Shown here in pieces: positions 56,292-64,000 of a stretch of 64,000 bases of DNA. Position numbers and translations under genes: made by a program. The notes beneath the pieces are model-generated. The model was not told where the DNA came from, did not search any database, and worked only from the letters and a program-made list of their open reading frames with translations. The number at the start of each line of letters is the position of its first letter. Positions within the stretch are counted from its first letter, which is position 1. The DNA is taken from positions 248,001-312,000 of the forward strand of contig NZ_JAODUA010000006.1 of assembly GCF_025399895.1 (NCBI RefSeq). Direction: 5' to 3'. The DNA is from Streptomyces sp. ASQP_92. GTDB lineage: Bacteria > Actinomycetota > Actinomycetes > Streptomycetales > Streptomycetaceae.

Positions 56292-58415
56292 ATGCGATGG
56301 TTGGTGGGGTGGAGCAGCGTCGCCGCAAGCTTCCGCGCGGGCGCCCACGGGCCCGGCGGGTACGGCACGGCGGGCGCCGTCGGTGAGCCCGACGAGGGCC
56401 GCACCGTCCACCCCGTGGGGGCCCAACTCCTGTGGGGCGACCCGGATCCGCTGTGGGCGGTGGGCGACTGGCGGCCCGACGAGATCCGCATCGTCAGCGT
56501 CGGGGCCGACACCCGCCTCGCCGTACTGGGCTGCTGCGCCGCCACCGACGAGGAGCTGCGCGTCGGCCTCTTCGCCGCGCGCGGGGGCGCACTGCGCCAC
56601 CTCACCGCCTGGCCCGGCAGCTACACGGCCGTCGCCCAGGTCGCCCGCCGGGTGACGGTCGTCGGCGACCTGGCCGGCGCGCGCCCCGTCTTCTACACCC
56701 CCTGGGCGGGCGGAACGGCCTACGGCACGGCGGCACTTCCGCTGGCCGACCTCATCGAGGCCCAGCTCGACATCGGCCACCTCGCCGCCCTCCTCGCCTG
56801 CCCCGACGTACCCGAGGCGCTCGGCGACTCCACGCCCTACGCGGGCGTACGGCGCATCCCGCCCGGCCATGCGCTGGTCCTGCGCGAGGGCTCGCGCGAG
56901 ATCACCGGGTACGAGCCGGTCGCCTCGCTCGCGGTGGCCGCGCCCCAACTGGCGCCCGTGGCCGCGGTGGAGGGCGTCCGCGACGCCCTGGTGGCCGCGG
57001 TACGGGCCCGCCTCACCGCCCCCCGGCACGCCCCCGAGACCCTGCCGCCCGACCCCGGCCCGGTCCCCGGCATGGGCCCCGCCGAGCGGCGCGCGGCCCG
57101 CGGGGGCCCGGCGCCCGGCATAGGGGCCGACCTCTCCGGGGGCCCGGCCTCCGCCACCCTGGCCCTGCTCGCGGCCGGTCTTCCGGGCGTGCCCGGCACC
57201 GTGCTCGGCCACGGCACCGGCGCGGGCGAGCGGCTGCTCGCCGTCACCTTCAACGACCTCACCGTCCCCGGCGCGGGACGCCAGGCCGAGCTGGAGCGGG
57301 CCGGCGCGATGGCCGCCAACCCGCGCCTGCACCACGTCGTGGTGACCGGCGGCGAGGAGTCCCTGCCCTACGCCGACCTGGAGGGCCCCCTCACCGACGA
57401 GCCGGGACCGTCCCTGATCGCCGCCCCCCGCCACCGCCGGCGCCTGCTCTCGGGCAGCGCCGACCACTTCACCGGAAGCGGCGCCCGCCAGGTCCTGGAC
57501 GCCCATCCGGCGCGCCTGGCCGACCTCCTGATGGACCGTCAGCGACGCCATCTGCTCCGCCCCGCGACCGCTCTGGCGAAGGCCGGAGGCCCCTCGGCGA
57601 ACTCCCTGTTCGTCCCGCTCACCGTCTACCGCGCGGCCCGCCGCCTCGCCCGCACCCCCTACCGCACCGGCATCGAGTCGGCGGCGGACGCCCTGCGCGA
57701 GCCCCGTTTCGACGACGCGACGAGCCCGCTGTCCATCTCCCTGGCCGCCCTGTCGTGGACCCGGCCGGGGCCGGCCGCCCGCTGGCTGACCGGGGAGGCG
57801 CTCGCCGAGGTCTCGGTCCGCCTGATGGCCTCGGCGACCCGCCCGGCCCCCTCGCAGCGCCCCGGCCAGGCCCGCGCATCGGCCGCGCTGGCCCGGTACG
57901 CGGCCGACCACCGCATCCTGGAACAGGCCGCGGAGGTACGCAGCCAGCGCCTGCACGCCCCGTTCCTGGACAACCAGGTCGTCCGGGCCTGCCGCGCCCT
58001 GCCCGAATCCCTGCGGGTCCAGCCCGGCGCCCGGGCCACCATCCTGCGTACGGTCCTGTCGGCGTCCGGGGTCCGTGACCTGCCCCCCGGCTGGGGCGCC
58101 CCCTCGCCCGGCCCCACGGCGACCGCCCGGGCCGGTCTGCGCCAGTCCGTGGACCCGCTGATCTCCCTCTTCGAGGCCCCGCTGCTCGCGGACGCGGGCC
58201 TCATAGAGGCGCGAACGGTGCGCAAGGCGGTCCGCGCGGCGGCGGCGGGCGAGCCGCTCCCGCTGGACGGCCTGGCCGACCTGATCTCCACCGAACTGTG
58301 GCTGCGCCGCCTGCTCTCCCGCAGAGGCACCTGCTGGACCGGCACGGCCGCACCACGCCAACGCGCGGTGGCGGGCGGGGTGGTCCCGCCGCGCCGCCCG
58401 ACCTTGAGGTCCTGA
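56292..58415 (+). CDS. Asparagine-synthase-like protein with degenerate active sites
   Basis: This protein of 707 residues has the class-II asparagine synthetase layout. The N-terminal domain (WLVGWSS to PLADLIEAQL) lacks the Cys2 nucleophile, as Arg follows Met. It retains YAGVRRIPPGHALVL. The C-terminal domain has ADLSGGPASATLALLAAG where the ATP loop should read SGGxDS, so the Asp is replaced. LHAPFLDNQVVRACRALP is conserved. Glutamine hydrolysis and probably adenylation are lost. ATG 56292 follows GTGGAGGCGCG. Confidence 0.82.
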   Translation: MRWLVGWSSVAASFRAGAHGPGGYGTAGAVGEPDEGRTVHPVGAQLLWGDPDPLWAVGDWRPDEIRIVSVGADTRLAVLGCCAATDEELRVGLFAARGGALRHLTAWPGSYTAVAQVARRVTVVGDLAGARPVFYTPWAGGTAYGTAALPLADLIEAQLDIGHLAALLACPDVPEALGDSTPYAGVRRIPPGHALVLREGSREITGYEPVASLAVAAPQLAPVAAVEGVRDALVAAVRARLTAPRHAPETLPPDPGPVPGMGPAERRAARGGPAPGIGADLSGGPASATLALLAAGLPGVPGTVLGHGTGAGERLLAVTFNDLTVPGAGRQAELERAGAMAANPRLHHVVVTGGEESLPYADLEGPLTDEPGPSLIAAPRHRRRLLSGSADHFTGSGARQVLDAHPARLADLLMDRQRRHLLRPATALAKAGGPSANSLFVPLTVYRAARRLARTPYRTGIESAADALREPRFDDATSPLSISLAALSWTRPGPAARWLTGEALAEVSVRLMASATRPAPSQRPGQARASAALARYAADHRILEQAAEVRSQRLHAPFLDNQVVRACRALPESLRVQPGARATILRTVLSASGVRDLPPGWGAPSPGPTATARAGLRQSVDPLISLFEAPLLADAGLIEARTVRKAVRAAAAGEPLPLDGLADLISTELWLRRLLSRRGTCWTGTAAPRQRAVAGGVVPPRRPTLRS

Positions 58416-58620
58416 GCGGGCGGGGCGGGGCCGCGCCGCCCGACCTTGAGGTCCTGAGCGGGCGGGGCGGGGCCGCGCTGCCCGAGCTTGAGGTCCTGAG
58501 TGGGCGGGGTGGGGCGGGGCCCGCGGTGTCCGGCCGCGCCGCCCGACCTTGAGGTCCTGAGCGGGCGGGGCGGGGTCGCGCTGCCCGAGCCTGAGGTCCT
58601 GAGTGGGCGGGGTGGGGCGG
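58391..58620 (+). repeat. 42-bp tandem repeat, five copies, first one containing the stop codon
   Basis: Units start at 58391, 58433, 58475, 58536 and 58578. Each has GAGGTCCTGAG within GC-rich sequence; 19 extra bases separate copies 3 and 4. A decayed sixth copy is near 58660-58705. The asparagine-synthase-like stop lies in copy 1. The rest up to 58938 holds no supported gene. Confidence 0.88.
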
Positions 58621-58938
58621 GGCGGGGTTGCGGTGTCCGTCCGACTTCGGGGTGTGGCCGGACCGCGCCGCGTCGCCCGACCGCGAGGTCTTGAGGGGCG
58701 GGCCGGGGCCCGTGGTGTCCGGCCTCCGCCGCTGCGGGCCCGCGCCGGGTCCCCGCTGCGGGCCCGGTCACGCTGCCGAGCCGGCCGCCGTCATCCTTGC
58801 CGCCGCACAGAACCCGGCCGCGCGCCCCGACGCCGCGGGGGGCCGCTCTTCGCCGACCGGCCGAAAGGCGACGCCCCACCGGCCGAGGGGCCCCGCCCGA
58901 AGGGCCGCCCCCTCACCCCACCCCCGCATAATGAACCC

Positions 58939-61900
58939 GTGCGGTACCTGATCCTGGGCGCCACCGAGGCGCACGAGCCCGATGGCACACCCATACCCCT
59001 GGGCGGTCGCCGGGTGCGCGCCCTGGTGACCGCGCTCGCGCTGCGGGTTCCCCGTGCCGTCCCCGTGGCCACCCTCATCGACGACGTCTGGGCGGGCGAT
59101 CCGCCCCAGGACGCCCCGGCCGCCCTCCAGGCCCTGGTGGGCCGAGTGCGCCGGGCGCTGGGCAGGGAGGCCGTGGAGTCCGGCCCGGCCGGATACCGGC
59201 TGACCGTTCCGCGCCAGGCCGTCGACCTGTTCGCCTTCGAGGAGGGTGCCGCGCGGGGCGCGGCCCAACTCGCCGCGGGCGAGCCCGAACACGCCGCCAC
59301 CACCCTGCGCGCCGCCCTCGCGCTGTGGCGCGGACCCGCCCTGTCCGACCTCCCCGAACGCGACGGCGCCGTCCGCGCCGAGGCCCAGCGCCTGAGCGCC
59401 CGGCGCAACCGCATCGAGGCGGACCTGCGGCGCGGCGCCACCGACGGGTTGCTCCCCGAGCTGACGGAGCTGCTCGCCTCGTACCCGTACGACGAGACGC
59501 TGCACGCCCAGATGATCCGCACCCTGATCGCCGAGGGCCGCAGGGCCGACGCGCTGGCCGCCTACGAGACGACGCGCCGCACCCTGGCCGACGCGCTCGG
59601 CACCGACCCGGGGCCCGAACTCGTCGCCCTGCACGCCGAGTTGCTGGCAGGCGCTCCCGCCCCCGAGCGGCCCGCCGCGCCACCGCCGCGCCGTCCCGAG
59701 GGCAACCTCCGGCCCCGGCTGACCTCCTTCGTCGGTCGTGAGCCCGAACTGGCCTCCATCCAGGGCGACTTGGCGGCATCACGGCTCGTCACGCTCACCG
59801 GCCCCGGCGGCACCGGCAAGACCCGCCTCGCGGAACAGGCCGCCTCGGCGGCGTCCGTCGACGCCTGGCTCGTCGAGCTCGCCCCGCTGGACGACCCCGG
59901 TGCCGTCCCCGGCGCCGTGGTCTCCGCGCTCGGCCTGCGCGAGACGACGCTGCTGGCGCGCGAGGGCCAGCCCGGCCACGACGACCCCACCACCCGCCTC
60001 GCCGACGATCTCTCCCGCCGCCCCGACACCCTGCTCGTCCTTGACAACTGCGAGCACGTCATCGACGCCGCTGCGCGCCTCGCCGAGACGCTCCTGACCC
60101 GCTGCCCCCGCCTGCGCATCCTCGCCACCAGCCGGGAGCCGCTCGGCGTGCCCGGCGAGGCGGTCCGCCCGGTCGAACCGCTGCCGCCGGTCCCGGCCCA
60201 CCGCCTGTTCGCCGAGCGCGCCCGCGCCGTACGCCCCGACTTCGACCCCGGAGCCGGCGCCGAGGACGTGGCCGAGATCTGCCGCCGCCTGGACGGGCTC
60301 CCGCTCGCGATCGAACTGGCCGCGGCCCGGCTGCGGTTGCTCACCCCGCGCCAGATCGCCGACCGCCTCGACGACCGCTTCCGCCTGCTGACCAGCGGCA
60401 GCCGCACCGTACTGCCCCGGCAGCAGACCCTGCGGGCCGTCGTCGACTGGTCCTGGGACCTGCTGGAGGAATCCGAACGGACCGTGCTGCGCCGCGCCTC
60501 CGTCTTCGCCGGCGGCTGGGACCTCGCCGCCGCCCAGGCGGTGTGCAAAACCACCGACGATCTCGCTGCCCTCGTCGAGAAGTCCCTGGTCATCGCGGTC
60601 CCCGCACCCGACGGCAGCGGCATGCGCTACCGCATGCTGGAGACCATCCACGAGTACGCCACCGAGCGGGCCGCCGAAACGCCCGGGCTGCTGCGCGAGG
60701 CGGCCGACGCCCACACCGCGTACTACCGCGCGCTGGTCGCCGAGGCGGAACCCCTCATCCGCTCCCACGAGCAACTCCCCTGGATCCGCCGTCTGGAGAC
60801 CGAACTCGACAACATCCGGGCCGTGCTGCGCCGCACCACGACCGGGCCCACCGCCGACGAGGAGGCCGCCACCGAACTCGTCCTGAACATGGGCTGGTTC
60901 TGGTGGCTGCGCAACTACCGCACCGAGGGCGCCGACTGGGGCCGGGCCGCCGCCGAGCTCACGCCGCTCCCCGACGACGAGTCCGACCCGCGGTACTGGC
61001 CGAGGCTCCACCTCGACCTGCTCCGCTACTTCCTGCTCTCCGACGTCGAACGCGGCCACGGGCTCGAAGACGACAGCACCGTCCCGGCCCGGCTGGCCGA
61101 ACTCCGCAAGGCCTTCGAGGGGGGCGGCCCCCAGGCGGCCCGCTTCCCGGGGCTGCTGTGGCCGTTCGCGACCTTCCACACCGACCCGCCGGGCATGGTG
61201 CGCGAGTCGATCGACGCCGTCGTCGACAACTGCCGCCGCCACGGCGACGACTGGGCCACCGCGGTGAGCCTGATGTTCCGTACCCACATGGCCATCGACA
61301 TGCCCGGCGGCATGGAGGGCGTCGACGAGGACCTCGCCGAACTGCGCGAGCTGGGCCGCCGCGTGGGGGACCGCTGGATGCGCGCCCAGGTCGCCGGCGC
61401 GGCGGCCGAAGCCGCGATGACACGCGGCCTGTCCGAAGTGGCCCGCCCCGCCTACGAGGAGGCGCTGCAACTGGCCCGCGAGGTCGGCGCCCACCAGGAG
61501 ACGCCGTTCCTCACCGCCCGCGTCGGTGAACTCGCCTACCGCCAGGGCGACTTGGACGCCGCCGAGAAGTCGCTGACCGAAGCCGCGGCGGACGCGGCCC
61601 GCTACCGGGTGTCCGAGGCCCTGCCGTACGTCCACTCGCTGCTCGCCACCATCGCCCTCGACCGGGGCGACACCGTCGCCGCTCTGGCCCTGCGCGACCA
61701 GGCCCTGGAGTTCGCCGCCACCGGGCCACCGGGCGCGCCCCCGCACTTCGTGGCACTGCTCGATGCCCTGGACGCCCGGACCACCGCCATCGAATCGGGC
61801 ACCCTGCCGGGGCTGCGGGGCATGGCGAACGCGCTGCGCACGGCGGCCGGCGGCCGGTGCACCGAGCACGTCCTGGCTCATCTCGCCGAGCGGTCCGCCC

Positions 61901-62193
61901 AGTTCCTGGGCGATCTCGGCGAGCACGGTCGCGCGCTGCGGATCCTGGCCGCCGCGAGTGCCTGGCGCTCCGACATCCCGCGCTCCGTGCCGGAGCGGGC
62001 GATCGAGGAGTCCATCCGGCTGCGGGCACGCGAGGCGCTCACCCCCGAGCGGTACGAGGCCGAATACGCCGCCGGAGCACACCTGGCCCCGGCCGAGATC
62101 CCGCCGATCCTGGACGAGGTCACGGGGTGCGAGGGGGCGGCCGAGGCGCGGACCGGGGCGCGGGCAGAGGCGGACCCGGCGCCGGACGCCTGA
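58939..62193 (+). CDS. AfsR-type regulator (BTAD - NB-ARC - TPR)
   Basis: This protein of 1084 residues begins with an OmpR-like DNA-binding domain (YLILGATEAHEPDGTPIPLGG to YRLTV, about 1-95). A bacterial transcriptional activator domain (VDLFAFEEGAARGAAQLAAGE to DPGPELVALHAELL, about 96-240) follows. An NB-ARC ATPase has Walker A TGPGGTGKTRLAEQA (about 290) and Walker B LLVLDNCEHVID (about 365). The C-terminal half is helical repeats. Such proteins activate secondary metabolism genes. GTG 58939 lacks a ribosome site; CATAAT lies 7 bp upstream, so a leaderless mRNA is likely. Confidence 0.88.
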   Translation: MRYLILGATEAHEPDGTPIPLGGRRVRALVTALALRVPRAVPVATLIDDVWAGDPPQDAPAALQALVGRVRRALGREAVESGPAGYRLTVPRQAVDLFAFEEGAARGAAQLAAGEPEHAATTLRAALALWRGPALSDLPERDGAVRAEAQRLSARRNRIEADLRRGATDGLLPELTELLASYPYDETLHAQMIRTLIAEGRRADALAAYETTRRTLADALGTDPGPELVALHAELLAGAPAPERPAAPPPRRPEGNLRPRLTSFVGREPELASIQGDLAASRLVTLTGPGGTGKTRLAEQAASAASVDAWLVELAPLDDPGAVPGAVVSALGLRETTLLAREGQPGHDDPTTRLADDLSRRPDTLLVLDNCEHVIDAAARLAETLLTRCPRLRILATSREPLGVPGEAVRPVEPLPPVPAHRLFAERARAVRPDFDPGAGAEDVAEICRRLDGLPLAIELAAARLRLLTPRQIADRLDDRFRLLTSGSRTVLPRQQTLRAVVDWSWDLLEESERTVLRRASVFAGGWDLAAAQAVCKTTDDLAALVEKSLVIAVPAPDGSGMRYRMLETIHEYATERAAETPGLLREAADAHTAYYRALVAEAEPLIRSHEQLPWIRRLETELDNIRAVLRRTTTGPTADEEAATELVLNMGWFWWLRNYRTEGADWGRAAAELTPLPDDESDPRYWPRLHLDLLRYFLLSDVERGHGLEDDSTVPARLAELRKAFEGGGPQAARFPGLLWPFATFHTDPPGMVRESIDAVVDNCRRHGDDWATAVSLMFRTHMAIDMPGGMEGVDEDLAELRELGRRVGDRWMRAQVAGAAAEAAMTRGLSEVARPAYEEALQLAREVGAHQETPFLTARVGELAYRQGDLDAAEKSLTEAAADAARYRVSEALPYVHSLLATIALDRGDTVAALALRDQALEFAATGPPGAPPHFVALLDALDARTTAIESGTLPGLRGMANALRTAAGGRCTEHVLAHLAERSAQFLGDLGEHGRALRILAAASAWRSDIPRSVPERAIEESIRLRAREALTPERYEAEYAAGAHLAPAEIPPILDEVTGCEGAAEARTGARAEADPAPDA

Positions 62194-62297
62194 CGGACGG
62201 GCGTGCGCACCAGGGGCGCCCCAAGGACGCGACGCCCGCTCAGTCCAGCCCAGGCCAGGTCAACCCAGCCCGGCCCGGCGTCCCCGGCGGCGTACCG

Positions 62298-64000
62298 CTA
62301 GCCGCAACCGATCCGCGACTGCGCCCAGTCCGCGAGCGCCGCCCCGCCGAACGGGCCCGCCGGTTCGACGACCAGCCGGATCGTCCTGCGGCCCGAGATG
62401 TCGGCGTGCACCGGCACCGCCGGATCCCCGCCGCGCACCACCGGCGACTGCCAGAGCCTGGTCCCGTCCCCGTACAGCGAGAACCGCACCGCCCCGAGCC
62501 CCGCCATCAGATCGTCCACACCCGCGTACGCGTCGTACGTACGGCACCGGCGGTTGAGGTCGATGGTCACCGAGGACCGGCCGTGCACGGTCACCCCGTG
62601 CGGATAGCGGTGGCCGTCGATGCTCATGCCGGAGCGCTGCCACAGCCAACTGGAGCCGCCGAGCCGGACTTCGGGCTTGGTGCCGTCGCCGAGCAGGCCG
62701 TATTCCAGGCGGTTCACCTGGAACACGCTCGGCGCGGGCGGCGGTGGCGGCGGGGGAGGCGTGGGCCTGGGCGGGGTCGGCCTCGGGGGCGTCGGCCGGG
62801 GCGGGGTGGGCGCGGGACGCGTGGGCGTGGGCGTGGGCGGCGTCGGCGGAAGGGGACGCGCGGCCGGCTTCTTGGGTGCGGGGCGAGGCGGCGGCGCGGG
62901 CGCGGGCGCGTGGGCGGCGGGCGGCTCGGGGGCGGGCGGGGGCTTGCGCGGAACGGCGGGCACGACCGCGGGCGGCTTCGCGTCGGGCTTGGTCGCCGGA
63001 GCGTCGTTGCCGGTCAGCGCGAACACGATCCCCGCCGCGACGGCGACGGCGACGGCCGCCGCGATGCCCGCCTTGGCCGGAGCGCCGAGCCCTTCCGAGA
63101 CGGCGGCACCCCCCGCCGCCCCGCCGGACGTGCCGCTGCCCGTGGCGGCGGCCGCGGCGCCAGCGCCCGCCGCTCCGGCGGCGCCACCCGCCACCACTCC
63201 GGCCGCCTTGAGCGAGAACCCGGCGGCGAACCAGCCGATGACCGCGACCGGAAGCAGCGCGGGAATCCCGGCGTTGACGTCCTTGAGCTCGATGACCGCG
63301 ACCCGGCACTTCGCGCACTCCTCCAGGTGCTTGCTGAGCCCGCGCTCGGCCCGCATCCGCAGCCCTCCGCGCGCGTACGCCCCGAGCCGGTCGGCGTAGC
63401 GGGCGCAGTCCCCGCCGGAGGTCAGCGCGCTGGACACATGGGCCTGGAGGTAGGCCTGCTTGAGCCCCTCGCGGGCCCGGCTCGCCAGCACCGCCGTGGC
63501 GTTGGCGGTCAGCCCGAACAGCGGCGCGATCTCGCTGGGCGACTCCTCCTCGACGGTGGTGTGCCACAGCACCGCCTGCCAGCGCTCGGGAAGCGAGCGG
63601 AACGCCTGCATGGCGAGCGTCTGCTCGGCCTCGTGCATGGCCCGCACCTCGGCGCCCAGGTCGATGGTGTCGTCGTCGAAGGCCTCCGTGGAGCGCGCGG
63701 ACTGCTGGGCGAAGACCGCGAAGTCGTCGACCAACTGCTCCCGCTTGGCGGTCCGCGTCCAGGTGGCCGCGACACGGCGCACGGTGGTCATCAGATAGGC
63801 GCGCACGGCGTGTTCGGGCCCGGCCCCGCCGCGCACCGCCTGGAGCGTGCGCGCGAAGACCTCCGCCGTCAGGTCGTCGGCGGTGTGCGCGTCCCGGCAG
63901 CAGGTGCGGGCGTAGCGCCGGACCGCCTCGGAGTGGCGGCGGAACAGTTCCTCGTACGCGCTGTCGTCGCCGGTCCGCATCGCGTGGATGAGGTCGGCGT
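62298..64000 (-). CDS. ECF sigma factor fused to zinc finger, membrane helix and NPCBM domain (5' end cut)
   Basis: At least 567 residues; the frame is open at the window edge and Met at 63980 is probably internal. Sigma region 2 (DDSAYEELFRRHSEAVRRYARTCC) and region 4 (LPERWQAVLWHTTVEEESPSEIAPLFGLTANATAVLASRAREGLKQAYL) come first. A zf-HC2 motif HLEECAKC, hydrophobic helices, a long Pro/Thr linker and a C-terminal NPCBM carbohydrate-binding-like domain (FQVNRLEYGLLGDGTKPEVRLGGSSW to GGAALADWAQSRIGC) follow. Sigma, anti-sigma-like and sensor parts are in one chain, as in some actinobacterial ECF groups. Confidence 0.88.
   Translation of the reverse strand, partial: ADLIHAMRTGDDSAYEELFRRHSEAVRRYARTCCRDAHTADDLTAEVFARTLQAVRGGAGPEHAVRAYLMTTVRRVAATWTRTAKREQLVDDFAVFAQQSARSTEAFDDDTIDLGAEVRAMHEAEQTLAMQAFRSLPERWQAVLWHTTVEEESPSEIAPLFGLTANATAVLASRAREGLKQAYLQAHVSSALTSGGDCARYADRLGAYARGGLRMRAERGLSKHLEECAKCRVAVIELKDVNAGIPALLPVAVIGWFAAGFSLKAAGVVAGGAAGAAGAGAAAAATGSGTSGGAAGGAAVSEGLGAPAKAGIAAAVAVAVAAGIVFALTGNDAPATKPDAKPPAVVPAVPRKPPPAPEPPAAHAPAPAPPPRPAPKKPAARPLPPTPPTPTPTRPAPTPPRPTPPRPTPPRPTPPPPPPPPAPSVFQVNRLEYGLLGDGTKPEVRLGGSSWLWQRSGMSIDGHRYPHGVTVHGRSSVTIDLNRRCRTYDAYAGVDDLMAGLGAVRFSLYGDGTRLWQSPVVRGGDPAVPVHADISGRRTIRLVVEPAGPFGGAALADWAQSRIGCG

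Noticed and set aside
56235..58361. 708-codon minus-strand ORF
   Set aside because: Antisense to the asparagine-synthase-like gene with Gly/Arg-rich shadow composition.
59779..62082. 767-codon minus-strand ORF
   Set aside because: Antisense to the AfsR-type regulator, whose BTAD and NB-ARC motifs are clear.

Overview
The window is high-G+C actinobacterial DNA, almost certainly Streptomyces. It has strong codon bias, frequent GTG starts, XRE/DUF397 pairs, an NsdA-like regulator, an AfsR-type BTAD/NB-ARC regulator, a c-di-AMP (ydaO-type) leader and typical Streptomyces intergenic repeats. Two parts are visible: a complete temperate siphovirus prophage of about 38.5 kb (1113-39626) and the chromosome on either side.

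Prophage. It sits inside the anticodon stem-loop of a host tRNA-Lys(UUU) gene. The 5' half of that gene lies at 1086-1125 and the 3' half at 39614-39661, and both carry the 13-bp core CGGACTTTTAATC. Neither junction rebuilds a full tRNA. The prophage carries its own complete tRNA-Lys(UUU) at 3967-4042. From left to right the element holds: tyrosine integrase, XRE regulator and excisionase-like protein (1.1-3.9 kb); the phage tRNA; a cargo region (4.3-10.7 kb); a lysis cassette (10.8-12.5 kb); tail genes (12.6-21.8 kb); head-tail connectors, capsid, scaffold, MuF protein, portal, HNH and terminases (21.9-31.4 kb); an early region with a replication-type wHTH protein, C5-methyltransferase, RecT and YqaJ exonuclease (31.6-38.1 kb); and a divergent XRE repressor. 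Lysis, structural and early genes all run right to left.

Cargo. The minus-strand genes at 4261-6651 encode a graspetide (omega-ester RiPP) system: a TgmA-type precursor, a TgmB-type ATP-grasp ligase and a TgmC-type PIMT-like methyltransferase. Immediately upstream are an HhH-GPD DNA glycosylase and an unknown protein. Next to them is an XRE(DUF5753)/DUF397 pair with a HATPase protein. Nearly identical tandem palindromes lie in front of both minus-strand transcription units, which suggests that one regulator controls both. I regard the prophage-borne RiPP operon, together with the tRNA replacement strategy, as the most interesting content.

Chromosome. Left of the prophage is the end of an APC amino-acid permease. 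To the right are an L7/L12-CTD-like protein, an XRE-TPR regulator, small conserved genes, an APH-like kinase, a VapBC module, a 17-bp minisatellite, trpD, initiator tRNA-fMet, a SpoIIE-type phosphatase, a riboswitch-controlled M23 peptidase, a PrsW-family protease, trmB, an LhgO-type oxidase, an NsdA-like regulator, an asparagine-synthase-like protein with a degenerate active site, a large BTAD/NB-ARC regulator, and an ECF sigma/zinc-finger/NPCBM fusion cut by the window end. All assignments come from reading the sequence and family knowledge; no searches were run.
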